IMG/VR virus record: IMGVR_UViG_3300045141_000106
Location: 1-40,568 of that record
Reading direction: 5' to 3' (one strand)
DNA: 40,568 bases
Source of the DNA: a virus
Both the position numbers and the translations under genes were made by a program. Every line of letters starts with the position of its first letter. Position 1 is the first letter of the stretch. The notes under the pieces were generated by a model. The model ran no database searches and had not been told where the DNA came from. It saw only the letters and a list, made by a program, of their open reading frames with translations. Positions 15,501 to 24,897 of the stretch are shown here, one piece after another.

Positions 15501-16799
15501 CTTTTGCGGGGCTGGCGGTGCGGGACCACTCGCCATCGCTACCCACTGCGTCGACGAGCCGTCCGCATAACAGACGTAGAAGATGCCGGTGTCGCTCTCC
15601 CACCACAGCTGACCAGCCGTAGGGCTCGCCGGGGCCGTATCGCTGATCGTGACCCCACCGGCGGGCTTGGCGTCGACATACTGCTTGGTGGCGATGCCGA
15701 GCGGCGCGGTCGGGTCGCCCTTGACCTGCGCCAGCCCGGTGGCGCGCGTGATCAGCAGGCAGGCCCCTTGCAGCGCGCCTGCGTCGTTGTAGTTGGCGAA
15801 GACGAAGTTCGATCCGGCGTTGCTGCCGGTCTCGGGATCGTCATTGGCCCCGTAGACCCAGCGCATCACGCCGTTGAGGCCGCAATAGGTGCCCGCGATC
15901 TGCGCCGCCGCCGTCTTGTTCAGCAATAGCGACGGGACGGCCTTGGTAATGGTGATGTCGCCGCTGATCGTCATCGGCAGCGTCGACGTCAACGTGGTGT
16001 CGGAGATCGTCAGGCGGTTGATGCTGACGGTCTGGAAGCCCAGCTGGTTGGTGCCGACGCGCCACATCCCCATGCTGGCGTCGGCGGCGAAGCTCCATGT
16101 CGGCGTCCCCAAGGCCCCGGTAAAGCCGAGGGCCTGCGCGAAGAACGTCGTCTTGCCCGAGCCCGACCAGTTGATGCACTCGAAATTGTTGGCGGACACC
16201 GAGATGTTGTTGACCGACTTGCGGAAGAAGCCGCTCGCGGCGTCGCCGAAGGTGATCGCCGGTAGCGCCTGCGTCCCGGCCGGATGGGTCAGCACCCCGG
16301 TCATGACGTCGCCCGCCTTGGCGACCTTCTCGCTGTCGAGTTCGACCAAGGCGGCCTGCACGTTGGTCGCGGCGATGTTACCGGCGGGGGTGAACGTGAT
16401 CCCCGACGCCGCGCCGCCGCCGCCGCTGGCGGCGACCACCCATGAGGCGGTCGAGCCCTTGCGGTTGTAGACTTGGCCGTCGGCGGGGGCTTCCGGCACC
16501 GGACCCGCCGGGCCGGTCGCGCCGGTCGGGCCCTGAGGTCCGGTTGCACCGGTCGGCCCCTGCGGCCCGGTCGCGCCGGTCGTTCCGGGCGGGCCTTGAG
16601 AACCCGTTGCGCCGGTCGAGCCGGTATCGCCCTTGTCGCCCTTGGGGCCCTGCGGCCCCGGCACCGTGCTGTCGGCACCGGTAGACCCAGTGGGTCCGGT
16701 GGGTCCGGCGGGGCCGACCGGCCCGGTGCTGCCATCCGCGCCTGCGGGCCCCTGCGGTCCGGGCGGACCCTTGATGTTGGTTTCCGGGTTCCACGTCAT
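14457..16799 (-). CDS. Collagen-like tail fibre / receptor-binding protein 1
   Basis: 780 aa. Residues about 9-105 are uninterrupted Gly-X-Y triplets ([13 protein letters not shown]...), predicting a collagen-like triple-helical shaft. Then comes a trimerising/fibre section with [18 protein letters not shown] and [12 protein letters not shown] motifs typical of phage fibres, and a C-terminal beta-rich domain ([16 protein letters not shown] onward) paralogous to the next gene. It probably forms the main side fibre, with the second fibre protein attached or alternative. Its stop overlaps the next ATG. Confidence 0.9.
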   Translation of the reverse strand: MTWNPETNIKGPPGPQGPAGADGSTGPVGPAGPTGPTGSTGADSTVPGPQGPKGDKGDTGSTGATGSQGPPGTTGATGPQGPTGATGPQGPTGATGPAGPVPEAPADGQVYNRKGSTASWVVAASGGGGAASGITFTPAGNIAATNVQAALVELDSEKVAKAGDVMTGVLTHPAGTQALPAITFGDAASGFFRKSVNNISVSANNFECINWSGSGKTTFFAQALGFTGALGTPTWSFAADASMGMWRVGTNQLGFQTVSINRLTISDTTLTSTLPMTISGDITITKAVPSLLLNKTAAAQIAGTYCGLNGVMRWVYGANDDPETGSNAGSNFVFANYNDAGALQGACLLITRATGLAQVKGDPTAPLGIATKQYVDAKPAGGVTISDTAPASPTAGQLWWESDTGIFYVCYADGSSTQWVAMASGPAPPAPQKNYIINGAMMVSQESGSTAGTVSNYYPVDMFGMYANTSGTWSVAQVLSATPAGSINRIRLTITAVDVSATAAKALYIFTAIEGFKFSALRSGSAAAKVITVQFGCKGPAGTYCVQLRNAGVNRSYIAEFTIAAGEANTDVVKAVVIRLDTTGTWAVDNTVGLYLGWSFMTGTNFQTTAGVWTAGSFMSSSNQFNLMGTNGNVFELFDVSLTEGSVAPPFQVPDYASELAACQRYYCKSFAIATNPGNAVEGTNAIGVAYATTAILSQRIFFPSRMRVTPTLAFFQPASVTGSPGMWSWFNGTAATYAQASTVTNTINDAGYTASMTISGGTVNASYLITGGWSANARL

Positions 16800-16805
16800 G
16801 GCCGT

Positions 16806-17411
16806 CTACGCCCTCACATAGCCGACCCATGTCCGGCCGTCCCAGCGCCAGACGTTGCCGGTGGTCTCGTCCAGCCACATGTCGCCCTCCACCCGCAGGT
16901 CCGGGATCGAGGCCGTAGGATCGCCTGCGCCGGTGTACCAGCGCGATCCGCGCACGCCGGGGTCTCCGACCGGGCCGGGTGCGCCGGTCGCACCCACGGG
17001 CCCCGCAGGCCCGCTGGGGCCCGTCGGGTAGGAGGCGGGGCCGAGCGGCCCGGAGCTGGCATAGCCGTAGCCGGTCAGGTCGATGCGGCCGACCGCCAGC
17101 ATCCGCTGCGGCTGGCCGCTGTCGTTGCGCTCATAGACCTCGACGGCGAAGCGGTCGTTCATGACGGTGCCGGGCACCGTGGCCAGCCCCGAGGCTCCGG
17201 TCGGGTCGTCGATGACGATGTCGTAGCCGTGGACGCAGGGCTGGGTGTAGGGCCGCAGCACCAGCTGCGGGTACAGGGTGGCGATCGCCGGGTAAGCGAG
17301 ATTGGCCTGCGTCTTGAAACTGAACCGGATGTCGCCCGGCATTCCCGCCGCCTGCGCGAAGCCGATCGGGGCCGCGCCGACCGGGTCGATGTGAATGGTG
17401 GCGTGGTGCAT
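16806..17411 (-). CDS. Short collagen-like tail-associated protein
   Basis: 201 aa. An N-terminal beta-rich domain of about 120 residues (HATIHIDPVGAAPIGFAQ...) is followed by a short Gly-X-Y run (GPLGPASYPTGPSGPAGPVGATGAPGPVG) and a small tip (DPTASIPDLRVEGDMWLDETTGNVWRWDG). AAGGGGAC precedes the ATG. It is likely a fibre-base or adaptor protein that nucleates the collagen-like shaft of the next gene. Confidence 0.75.
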   Translation of the reverse strand: MHHATIHIDPVGAAPIGFAQAAGMPGDIRFSFKTQANLAYPAIATLYPQLVLRPYTQPCVHGYDIVIDDPTGASGLATVPGTVMNDRFAVEVYERNDSGQPQRMLAVGRIDLTGYGYASSGPLGPASYPTGPSGPAGPVGATGAPGPVGDPGVRGSRWYTGAGDPTASIPDLRVEGDMWLDETTGNVWRWDGRTWVGYVRA

Positions 17412-17414
17412 CGG

Positions 17415-17813
17415 TCATGTCCCCTTGGCTTCGAGGGCGTCGAGCCGCTTGCGGAGGTCGGCCATCGGGTCCGGGAAGTCGAACGGCGGCGGGTCGCTGA
17501 ACGTCCGGTGCGTGGCGTCGTAGACCTTGCGCCCGAAAGCTTCCTGCGGATCCCGCACCTGTACGCCGCTGACTTCCAAGACGGTCGCGCCGCCGGGAAA
17601 CAGCATCGTCGGGTCGGTCACGGCGGCGGCGACGGCACCGCCGACGATGGTCATCTTGATGCTGTCAGGGGCGAAATTCTCGCCGGAATTGACGTAATCG
17701 TACCAGTCCGCGGCGTCGTTCTCACGCTGTGCGAACAGCGCGTTGGCGGGCGCGCCCACCGGCAGCGTCGCGGGCTGGTAGCGGTGCCAAGCGCCGTGAT
17801 TTTTGATGTTCAT
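17415..17813 (-). CDS. Tail-associated hypothetical protein
   Basis: 132 aa from the ATG that overlaps the stop of the fibre gene before it. Segments: NHGAWHRYQPATLPVGAPANALFAQRENDAADWYDYV, then a beta-rich middle, ending in a short helix (MADLRKRLDALEAKGT). Its place between two fibre-type genes suggests a structural or assembly role. No family recognised. Confidence 0.7.
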   Translation of the reverse strand: MNIKNHGAWHRYQPATLPVGAPANALFAQRENDAADWYDYVNSGENFAPDSIKMTIVGGAVAAAVTDPTMLFPGGATVLEVSGVQVRDPQEAFGRKVYDATHRTFSDPPPFDFPDPMADLRKRLDALEAKGT

Positions 17814-18790
17814 CAGGCATATCCTATGGTGTACCAGCTCGTCGAAAAGAGCTGCACGTAACGCATCCTGAAATTCGACACGAGCGGGTAGCCGCCGAAT
17901 ATGACCCATATCCAGCCGGTGATGACCGCGCCATTGTAGGGCTCGTAGGTCGTGTTCTGGGGCCCGGTGGCCACCGCGATGTCCCCGGCATAGGCCAGCC
18001 GCCCGTTGATGACGGCGTTGTCGATGGTGGGGCTGTGGCTGCGCGGCAGGTAGCCCATGGTGTCGTTGTTATCGACCTGAAAGCGTATCCCGCTGCCGTC
18101 CCAGCCGAGATAGAGCTTGTTGGCGTTCATGCCGGTGCCGCCGCCCTGCTGCACCGGGGTGAAACCCAGATCGGCCTGCTTGGTGTTGATGCTGGCTTGC
18201 AGCGCCGCGTCCGCCGCGTCGGCGTATTGCTTGGTGGCGATGCCGAGCGCGTTGGTCGGGTTGCCCTGCACGGTGCCGAGGCCGGTGGCGCGGCTGAACA
18301 ACAGCGCCTGCCCGAGCAGCGTGGTGCCGTCGTCGGCGTAGTGCAGGACATCGAAATCCGAGCCGACGTTTCCGGTGCTCTCGGGCGTGCTGTTGCCGAG
18401 CCGCAGCACCCAGCGGGTCTTGTCCATGTGCTGGCCGACGAGGCTGGAGCCGAGCGCGTCGGTGTCGTCGAGGACAAGCTGGGGCCCGTCCTTCTTGATG
18501 GTCAGATCGCCGGTCATGGTGCCGCCGCCGCCAAACTTGGTGTCGGCATAGTTCTTGGTCGTGGCGTCCTGCGGGTTGACCGGGTCGGCGAGGCCCGTGA
18601 TCCGCTTGGCGTTGAACGGGATGTTCTGGGTGACGATGCTCTGGCCGTCCCGGGTAATGCAATTGGTCAGGCCCGCGGCGAAGCCGTCGTCCTCGCTGTC
18701 GTGGTAGTCGGCCCTGATCTTGATGCCAGCGGTGGTATCGGCCACCCAGTTCCGCACCCGCTGGAAAACGCCCGAACCGTTGAACGGCAT
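17813..18790 (-). CDS. Tail fibre / appendage protein
   Basis: 325 aa. Fibre-type repeats are visible: INGLA-like NAKRITGLADPVNPQDATTKNYAD, TMTGDLTIKKDGPQLVLDD, and [16 protein letters not shown]. They share the LL(F/I)(S/T)RATGL...GIATKQY module with the 780-aa fibre. The N-terminus (MPFNGSGVFQRVRNWVADTTAGIKIRAD) is typical of virion-attachment ends of short-tailed phage fibres. The C-terminal 70 residues are unique and may be a tip domain. Confidence 0.85.
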   Translation of the reverse strand: MPFNGSGVFQRVRNWVADTTAGIKIRADYHDSEDDGFAAGLTNCITRDGQSIVTQNIPFNAKRITGLADPVNPQDATTKNYADTKFGGGGTMTGDLTIKKDGPQLVLDDTDALGSSLVGQHMDKTRWVLRLGNSTPESTGNVGSDFDVLHYADDGTTLLGQALLFSRATGLGTVQGNPTNALGIATKQYADAADAALQASINTKQADLGFTPVQQGGGTGMNANKLYLGWDGSGIRFQVDNNDTMGYLPRSHSPTIDNAVINGRLAYAGDIAVATGPQNTTYEPYNGAVITGWIWVIFGGYPLVSNFRMRYVQLFSTSWYTIGYA

Positions 18791-18803
18791 GGCCCCGCCT
18801 CCC

Positions 18804-19046
18804 TTACATCTTGTCGCCGTCGGTGTCGGGCCTCACCGAGATCCGCAGATGCAGCCCCGGACCGCTTTTCGGCGACGATTTCGGCAGCCCGAACTGGCTT
18901 TTGCTCTTGCCCGGCTTCATGCCCTTCTGCATCGCCTTGGTCGTGGTGTAGCCGGGCGAGCCGGTGGCGTCGGCGATGGCGCTGGGCCTCTGGGCCTTGG
19001 CGAACTCGCTGGCGGCTGACGGCGGTACGTCTGCGGTGGTCTTCAT
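18804..19046 (-). CDS. Small basic hypothetical protein
   Basis: 80 aa, Ser/Lys/Pro/Gly-rich and apparently disordered (QKGMKPGKSKSQFGLPKSSPKSGPG). The start overlaps the stop of the preceding internal-protein gene (ATGA). Its place between ejection-type proteins and fibres suggests a virion or assembly accessory. No family recognised. Confidence 0.6.
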   Translation of the reverse strand: MKTTADVPPSAASEFAKAQRPSAIADATGSPGYTTTKAMQKGMKPGKSKSQFGLPKSSPKSGPGLHLRISVRPDTDGDKM

Positions 19047-20662
19047 GGCTGCGGTTCTCCGACGTTGGTGAAACTGGATGCGTAGTTGCCTGCGCCCTGC
19101 GCCAAGTTCTGCTTGAGCAGGATCTTCGCCAGCTCGTCGCGCGGGACATAGGCCCCCGGCTGCACCGCCGTCTGCCCGGTCGCGACGTTGCGGAGCAGGT
19201 CGTTGACCCGCTCCGCGCCTTTTTCGGCCAGCATCTGCCGCAGCCCGCGAGCCCCGCCTTTTGACAGCAGACCCGCCGCCAGCAGGGTCGCCCCGGTGCC
19301 TCCGGTTATGCCGCCCGCGTTGTAGGGGTCGCCGCCGAACAAGACAGGCAAGCCGACCCCCGCTGCCGTCCCGGCAGCGCCATAGCGTGTTAAGCTGTCA
19401 CCCCAGCGACTTAGCTCCTTCGCCAACCCTGCGGTCTTGGGGTCGCCCGTGCCAATCGCGTCGATCAGGCGGCGTTGCTCCGGGGTGTTCGGGTTGAACT
19501 TGTCCGGGTTCTTGGTGAACGTGTCGGAGTATCGCTTGAACACCGATTGTGTCGCCTCCGCCGGGTCCTTGGCTCCGGCGGCGACTTCGGCCAGGCCCTC
19601 CAGCTTCCCGGACTGCTTGCCCCGCGCATAAAGATCCTTGGCCGTCGCGACGTCCTTGGCCGGGTTGACCCCGGCGGCGACGCTGGCAGCGGGCATGGTC
19701 GGTTTCGCCGTATTGAGAAAATTATCGACTTCGCTGGCCAATTCGCCCGCGATCCGTCGGAGACGCGGGTCGGCATGGGCCTTCAAATCGCTGATCTGGG
19801 TCTGCATGTTGCGCAGCTGGTTCCATGTCATCCCGCCGCCCGAAGCCCCGATTTCCCCGAGCACCGGGATCACTTCCGAATGCATGTTCGGATTGAAGCC
19901 TTCCTTGGCGAGGCGCTGCGCCACGTTCCCCGCCAGCGGCGCGGTCTCCTTGGGGCTGTAGCGAATGCCCGCGTCCTTCAGCGTCTCGAAGATCTCGCCC
20001 GCGTCGGTCTTCATTTGTTGCCCGCTGCCGCCCCGGGAGGCGACGCCGATCTCCTTGCGGGCCCCGCGCGTGAAGCGGTCGAACAGGGTGTTCAGGGCCC
20101 CTGTCGTTACCGCATCGACGGTGCCGCCGATCGCCGCCCCCTTGGCGGCGCTGCCGATATCCTCGGCGTTGCGCGAGCCCCCGCCGATGGCCCCCTGCAA
20201 AAACGCCCGCGCGACCTGCGCGCCCTTGCCGATGATCTTGGGGCCGCCGCTGCCGCCGGTGAGCGCGCCTGCAACATCCGCCGCCGTCCCCGCCGCACCC
20301 CGGGTCTCGGCTTCGGCGGCCCGGATCTTCTCGTCCTGAGCCCCGACGCCGCCGCGCCAGTATTCACCCGCCGTGGCCGGTTTGCCGCCTTTGAACCACT
20401 CATTGGCCTTGCCTTCGAGCACCGAGTTCAAGCCGCTCAACGGCCGGGTCAGGCCCATCGTGTACTGGTCGATGGCCCGATCCAGCAGCGGCGGGACTTC
20501 CTGCTTCCGGAGTTCGGCGAGCTTCGAGTATTTGATTTCCTGCTCGCGGGTCAGCTCCTTGGCGGCGTAAGCCCCGCCCGAGGGGATCAAATGGTCATAG
20601 TCGCCGCCCGTCGCCGGGGCCGCGTCCGCCGTCTTGGGGATCAGGTGATCGTAATCGCCCAT
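19043..20662 (-). CDS. Large internal/ejection-type virion protein
   Basis: 539 aa. It opens with two copies of GDYDHLIP (residues 2-9 and 20-27), then is helical and Ala/Gly-rich. A glycine-rich stretch at about 115-190 (AADVAGALTGGSGGPKIIGKGAQ, GAIGGGSRNAEDIGSAAKGAAIGG) could insert in membranes. The rest is mostly helical. By position, next to the transglycosylase and coiled-coil protein, it fits the set of ejection proteins that short-tailed phages inject to build a DNA channel. Sequence alone does not prove this. Confidence 0.7.
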   Translation of the reverse strand: MGDYDHLIPKTADAAPATGGDYDHLIPSGGAYAAKELTREQEIKYSKLAELRKQEVPPLLDRAIDQYTMGLTRPLSGLNSVLEGKANEWFKGGKPATAGEYWRGGVGAQDEKIRAAEAETRGAAGTAADVAGALTGGSGGPKIIGKGAQVARAFLQGAIGGGSRNAEDIGSAAKGAAIGGTVDAVTTGALNTLFDRFTRGARKEIGVASRGGSGQQMKTDAGEIFETLKDAGIRYSPKETAPLAGNVAQRLAKEGFNPNMHSEVIPVLGEIGASGGGMTWNQLRNMQTQISDLKAHADPRLRRIAGELASEVDNFLNTAKPTMPAASVAAGVNPAKDVATAKDLYARGKQSGKLEGLAEVAAGAKDPAEATQSVFKRYSDTFTKNPDKFNPNTPEQRRLIDAIGTGDPKTAGLAKELSRWGDSLTRYGAAGTAAGVGLPVLFGGDPYNAGGITGGTGATLLAAGLLSKGGARGLRQMLAEKGAERVNDLLRNVATGQTAVQPGAYVPRDELAKILLKQNLAQGAGNYASSFTNVGEPQP

Positions 20663-20663
20663 C

Positions 20664-21956
20664 TCATGGTGCCTTCGGTTTCAGCTTGGACGGGTCGCCG
20701 CCCTTTTTCGCGAAGATGGCCGAGACCGCGTCGAGCGGAGCCCCCTTGTCGATGGCGGCCTGCGCCTCCGCCAACGGGTCGGCTGCCGGGGTCGCCGCCG
20801 CTGCCGGTGCCGGGGTCGTTGCGGTAGCCGCTTCCGCGCCTCCGAGCTTGGGCACGTCGCCGCCCGCCCCCTTGATGGCTGCGTTTTGCACCGCCAGATG
20901 CGCGGCGAGCTTGGTCTTCAGCACTTGGATCGCCTTGATCTTGTTGTCCTTGGTCTCGTTCGGGTCGTTGGCGATATTGAAGTTGATCTGGACGTCCTTG
21001 TCCGAGGACGCGCCTTTCATCTGGGTCAGCAGGCTCAACGCCTCCGCACCCATGATCTTGTTAAAGCGCCGGGTGTTGTTCGTGGTTTCCTCGTCCGGCA
21101 GCAGGCGGGAGCCCTGCATGAAGGTCGGGACATTCTCCCCGATGGTCTGGGTTTTACCGGCGAAGTTCCCGGTGTGGATGCCCTTGGGGCTGTTCAGCAA
21201 AGCGAGGGCTTCATCCAGCGTCCCCAAGGTGGACTGCGCGCTGACGCTCTCGTCCTGATGCTTGATGACGTGTTCTTGCTCAGCTGCCGAGGGCCCGGTA
21301 TTCTTCTTCATCCACGCATCGAACTCGTCCTTGCTGACCTCGCCGCGCTCCAGCGCGCGTTTCATCTGGGCGACCGGCGCGTCGGTGGGCCGCGCCAGCA
21401 GGCGGTTCTCTTCATCGACCTTGGCTTGCGCCTGCGTTCTGGCCAGTTCCGCCGCCGCGTCTTTCCGGGCCTGCACCTCCGCCGCCGCTGTGGTGTCCTG
21501 ATGCGTGAACAAGCCCTTCTGCGCCGTGTCGGCGTGCGTGAAACCCGCCTGCTGGTAGGTATCGTCGTGCGCGTATTGCTCTTTTTTCTGCCGGGCCTCG
21601 TACGCCTGCTCCATGAGCTTGTTGCGCAGGTCGGGGTCGGCGACGCCAATCGGCCCCAGCTCCTGCGGGCTCCAGTCGGCTCCCGCCGTGTGCTTCGCTA
21701 TCAGCCCCGCCAGCGCCTGCTTCTGGGCGGCGACGGCGGCGTCGGCACGGTTCTGCCGGACACTGTCGCCGATGATGTTGGCGAGGTGGCCGAAGCCCTG
21801 AATGGGGGTCTGGGTATTGTCGGGCGTGATGCCGCCCTGCTGCGCGGCCGCGATCTGGGCCTGCATGTCCTTCTGGCGCTGCTCCAGCGCCTTGATCGAG
21901 AGGGCCTTCAGCGGGTCGCTGTAGCCCGACGTGGTGGTGGATGCGAAGATCGCCAT
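20664..21956 (-). CDS. Helical coiled-coil ejection-type protein
   Basis: 430 aa, Ala/Gln-rich and largely helical, with coiled-coil stretches (ALSIKALEQRQKDMQAQIAAA; about 160-210 AEVQARKDAAAELARTQ). It contains a central FAGKTQTIGENVPTFMQGSRLLPDEE segment and an Ala/Pro-rich linker near the C-terminus. It sits between the transglycosylase and the larger internal protein, as expected for an internal virion protein. Function inferred from position and composition. Confidence 0.7.
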   Translation of the reverse strand: MAIFASTTTSGYSDPLKALSIKALEQRQKDMQAQIAAAQQGGITPDNTQTPIQGFGHLANIIGDSVRQNRADAAVAAQKQALAGLIAKHTAGADWSPQELGPIGVADPDLRNKLMEQAYEARQKKEQYAHDDTYQQAGFTHADTAQKGLFTHQDTTAAAEVQARKDAAAELARTQAQAKVDEENRLLARPTDAPVAQMKRALERGEVSKDEFDAWMKKNTGPSAAEQEHVIKHQDESVSAQSTLGTLDEALALLNSPKGIHTGNFAGKTQTIGENVPTFMQGSRLLPDEETTNNTRRFNKIMGAEALSLLTQMKGASSDKDVQINFNIANDPNETKDNKIKAIQVLKTKLAAHLAVQNAAIKGAGGDVPKLGGAEAATATTPAPAAAATPAADPLAEAQAAIDKGAPLDAVSAIFAKKGGDPSKLKPKAP

Positions 21957-21957
21957 C

Positions 21958-22926
21958 TCAGACTAGCCTCCCGCTGTTGAGGCGCTGCATCGCCAAGGCC
22001 AGCTGCTGGCGCTGGGCGTCGGCCATTCTCGGGTCCACCGTCGGAAACGCCCCCGACGGTGTGAGGGTCGGCATCGCGATGGTGGCGGGGCTGGAAGGCC
22101 GTGCGGCGTTCTGCGCCACCGGGCCTTTGGCGAGAATGTCGCCGAGGCCCGAGAAGATATCGCCGACGTCCTTGCCCAAATCTTTCTTGTTGATATTCGC
22201 GATGCTGTCCGCCAGCGTCGGATCGGGGCTTGGGTAATCGCTCGCGCCGGAGCCGACATTGGGCGTCGGATCGACCATCTTGGCCGCGGCAACATCGGCA
22301 GCCTGCTTGTCGTAGTCGCTCTGGCCCGCGCCGACATTCGGCGTCGGATCGAGCGGAACGTCGGCGGCAGCGACTTTGCCGTCGCCACCGCCGCCCCGCG
22401 CGATGCGGTCGTTCCACATTTTGGTGAATTCGCCGCTGGTGAGGTTGTCGACGCTGCCGTAACGGGCCTTGTCCTTGTCCGGGACGTTGCCCCAGATCGC
22501 CAGCCGCGACCAGCCCTCGCCCTTGGAGCGGCCCTCGCCGGTGGCGTTCATCGACTGCCACGCCGGACGCTCCGGATGGGTGAGGTGCTCATAGGCCCCG
22601 CCGACACCCTGCTGATGCACGAGGTAGATTTCACCCGGCGTCAAGGGCCGCCCGAGCTTGGTCGCGACCTGATCCGCCTCCTGTTGCAGCTTGAGTGAAG
22701 CGATGCGCGTATTCTCCTGCGGATTGAAGATGTCGCCCCGGCCACCGAGCCGGGCGAATTCCTTTTCCGAGAGCTGGTACAGCCCCTTGTAGGAGCCGGT
22801 CCGGGCATTCGGGTTGCCGCCGCTTTCGATCTTCAGGATCGCCCGCATCAATTCCGGCGTCAGCCGCGTGCGTATCGGCTTCTTGGCCGAAGGCAAATCA
22901 TACTGTCCGCCGTCTTCTTCCGCCAT
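21958..22926 (-). CDS. Virion-associated lytic transglycosylase (SLT-like)
   Basis: 322 aa. Residues about 20-150 resemble a soluble lytic transglycosylase domain: catalytic E34 in LKIESGGNPNART, then SYKGLYQLSEKEFARLGG, a tolerant form of the usual GLMQ motif, and NTRIASLKLQQEADQVATKLGR. The C-terminal half is low complexity with two DPTPNVG(A/S)G(Q/A)SDY repeats. In short-tailed phages such proteins are ejected and locally open peptidoglycan for DNA entry. They are distinct from the lysis enzyme. Confidence 0.85.
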   Translation of the reverse strand: MAEEDGGQYDLPSAKKPIRTRLTPELMRAILKIESGGNPNARTGSYKGLYQLSEKEFARLGGRGDIFNPQENTRIASLKLQQEADQVATKLGRPLTPGEIYLVHQQGVGGAYEHLTHPERPAWQSMNATGEGRSKGEGWSRLAIWGNVPDKDKARYGSVDNLTSGEFTKMWNDRIARGGGGDGKVAAADVPLDPTPNVGAGQSDYDKQAADVAAAKMVDPTPNVGSGASDYPSPDPTLADSIANINKKDLGKDVGDIFSGLGDILAKGPVAQNAARPSSPATIAMPTLTPSGAFPTVDPRMADAQRQQLALAMQRLNSGRLV

Positions 22927-22929
22927 GCT

Positions 22930-23457
22930 TCAGCCTCCTGCGGCGTCTTTGGTGCGCCAGTCGGTCGGGAACTGGTTGCCGACGCTCGGCGCGGGGCCCC
23001 ATCCCGGCACCGGGAAGACAACCCGCGCGTTGCTCTGGGCCACCGGGTTGGAGCCCGGCGGGCCCGGCGGGCCCTGAATATCGCCGCCGCCAAACATGCC
23101 GCCGCCTCCGCCGCCGAGCCCCATCGTGCCGACGCCTGCCGACGGGTCCGCCGCGGCACCACTGGTGCCCGACGCGCCTCCAGCGCCGGTCAGCGCCGCG
23201 AGCTGGTCGCGCAGCTGCTGGATTTGCGGGTCGACGCCGCCATTGGGTTTTTTGTACTGGAACATGTCGGGCCGCAGTCCGGTCGCCGACGGGGCCGGGC
23301 CCTCGGACGGGATGTCCGGCAGGAAGTTCTGGAACTGGCCATATTGATAGGGATCGCCGATGCCGCCGCCTTGGCCTGCAATCGGCAGGCCCGGCATCGG
23401 GGTGCCGCCCTGCAACAAGGCTGCGGGATTGCCGCCGCTGTCTCCGCTTGACGTCAT
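22930..23457 (-). CDS. Pro/Gly-rich low-complexity structural protein
   Basis: 175 aa, dominated by Gly, Pro, Ala, Ser, with a run of glycine around GLGGGGGGMFGGGD. A short helix (DPQIQQLRDQLAALTG) lies in the middle. Likely disordered, and comparable in style to the proteins at 10972 and 23468. It sits among ejection-type proteins. No family recognised. Confidence 0.65.
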   Translation of the reverse strand: MTSSGDSGGNPAALLQGGTPMPGLPIAGQGGGIGDPYQYGQFQNFLPDIPSEGPAPSATGLRPDMFQYKKPNGGVDPQIQQLRDQLAALTGAGGASGTSGAAADPSAGVGTMGLGGGGGGMFGGGDIQGPPGPPGSNPVAQSNARVVFPVPGWGPAPSVGNQFPTDWRTKDAAGG

Positions 23458-23467
23458 GTCACGCCTC

Positions 23468-24406
23468 CTAAGCGCCTAAGCCGCCCATGCCGAGCTTGGC
23501 GACGCCGCCGAGCAGGCTGAAGATGCCCGCATTGGTCTGCGACGCCGCCGCGCTCTGGGCCTTGTAATTGTCGCTGATGTACTGGCCGATATTCGAGGCC
23601 GACACCGGCGAGCCCTGAAACGGCTGGAATTGCGGGATGGTCGCCTGCGAGCCCGACATCAGTGCCGAGGTCTCGTTGATCGGCTGGTTGCGCAGCGCGA
23701 TGTCCTGCTGCATCTGCGCGCCGTGTAGGTTGTTGTAGTAGGACGCCAGCGAGTTCGCCATGTTGTATTGCTGCGTCGAGGCGTCGTTGTAGGCGGCCTG
23801 ATTGGCGCGGGCCTCGTTGCCGGAAGCGAGATAGGCTTGGCGGGTCTGCTCGGCGCGGCTGTCGTCACGCTGCATCTGGTAATTGCCGTAGCCCTTGCCG
23901 CCGGGCGCGAGCCCCCGTGCCGCCAGCTGCGCCTCCTGCGCCTTCTCGGTCGGCGCAACGGAGCGGTTGTAGCTGTCCATCATCGCCTGCTCGACCGAGG
24001 CGCGGTCGGTCGGGGCCTGATCCTGCCGGATGTTGGAGGCTTGCAGATTGGTCTGCCACGGCGTCCACGAACTCGGATCGAGCGGCTTGTTGAGGGTGTC
24101 GCGGACCCGCTGCGACTGCTCGACCGCCGTGGTGCCGAGATTGTACTTGCCCTGCGTCTCCAGCCCGAGCAGCTTCTGCTGGTCGGGCGACAGCGTCGTG
24201 GTGCGCTGGTAGCGCGGCGCGTAGCCGGTGATCTGGCCGTTGGTGTAGACCGGCACCTGCTCGATCGCCTGATAGCTCACCGTGCCGTAGGGATTGACTT
24301 CGTTGGCGTTACTCGCAACGGAGCTGTACTGGCTCGCGGACTGGTTCTGCGCGTTCTGCGCCGCCGCCGTTGCGTAGGGATCGGGGGCTGAAGGTTGAGA
24401 GGCCAT
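23468..24406 (-). CDS. Gln/Ala-rich internal virion protein candidate
   Basis: 312 aa, rich in Gln, Ala, Ser, Asn. The N-terminal PYATAAAQNAQNQSASQYSSVASNANEVNPYGTVSY and a later TTTLSPDQQKLLGLETQGKYNLG segment occur in a family of phage structural proteins found near GNAT and nozzle genes. The Gly-rich C-terminus (IFSLLGGVAKLGMGGLGA) could be membrane-active. Probably one of the ejection proteins, by position. Confidence 0.7.
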   Translation of the reverse strand: MASQPSAPDPYATAAAQNAQNQSASQYSSVASNANEVNPYGTVSYQAIEQVPVYTNGQITGYAPRYQRTTTLSPDQQKLLGLETQGKYNLGTTAVEQSQRVRDTLNKPLDPSSWTPWQTNLQASNIRQDQAPTDRASVEQAMMDSYNRSVAPTEKAQEAQLAARGLAPGGKGYGNYQMQRDDSRAEQTRQAYLASGNEARANQAAYNDASTQQYNMANSLASYYNNLHGAQMQQDIALRNQPINETSALMSGSQATIPQFQPFQGSPVSASNIGQYISDNYKAQSAAASQTNAGIFSLLGGVAKLGMGGLGA

Positions 24407-24897
24407 CAGTGCACCCTTTCATAAACAGCGGCATCGAGCACCGGGTTGGCGATCACCGTCGGGCCCTGATAGCCGGGCAGGTATTTGCAGTCGTCGCGCA
24501 GCATGCCGTACATCATGGTATCGCGGGTGCCTTCGAGGCCCAAGCGGCGGTAGCCCTCGTAGACGAAGCCCATCCGCTGCACCTGCCGCAAGGCGCGGCG
24601 ATTGTCCGGCTCGACTTCGGCGGTCAGCCGTCGCGCCTGCGTGAACGCCGCCGTGAAGATGGCGCGCAAAACCCTGCGCGACATGCAGCGCGGATCGAGC
24701 ACCAGCACGGTGACGCGGCCCTCGAACCAGTTCGGAAACTCGATGGTGAAAATCCCGGTGATGTTGCCGTTGTCGTTGCGTGCCCACGCCGAGAACCAGC
24801 GCGGGGCCCGGAAGTCAAAGCGCGTGAAGTCGACGCGAAGATGCTGGGTGAGCATCGCCTGCCCGTCCTCGGGAAGATTTCCGAACGCGACTTTCAC
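24406..24897 (-). CDS. GNAT-fold acetyltransferase-like protein (gp13-like position)
   Basis: 163 aa from a GTG start that overlaps the upstream stop as GTGA. Features of the GNAT fold: a beta strand ITGIFTIEF, WFEGRVTVLVLDPRCMSRRVLRAIFTAAF, and VEPDNRRALRQVQRMGFVYEGYRRLGLEG, the last being the typical N-R-A-x-x-x-x-x-x-GF motif. Position between the nozzle-like and ejection-type proteins matches T7 gp13-type internal-virion assembly proteins, which share this fold. Whether it acetylates anything or is purely structural cannot be told. Confidence 0.8.
   Translation of the reverse strand: MKVAFGNLPEDGQAMLTQHLRVDFTRFDFRAPRWFSAWARNDNGNITGIFTIEFPNWFEGRVTVLVLDPRCMSRRVLRAIFTAAFTQARRLTAEVEPDNRRALRQVQRMGFVYEGYRRLGLEGTRDTMMYGMLRDDCKYLPGYQGPTVIANPVLDAAVYERVH

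Noticed and set aside
13330-16799. Diversity-generating retroelement acting on the fibre genes
   Set aside because: The two fibres share repeated DNA, but no reverse transcriptase gene or template/variable repeat pair with adenine-specific changes was found.
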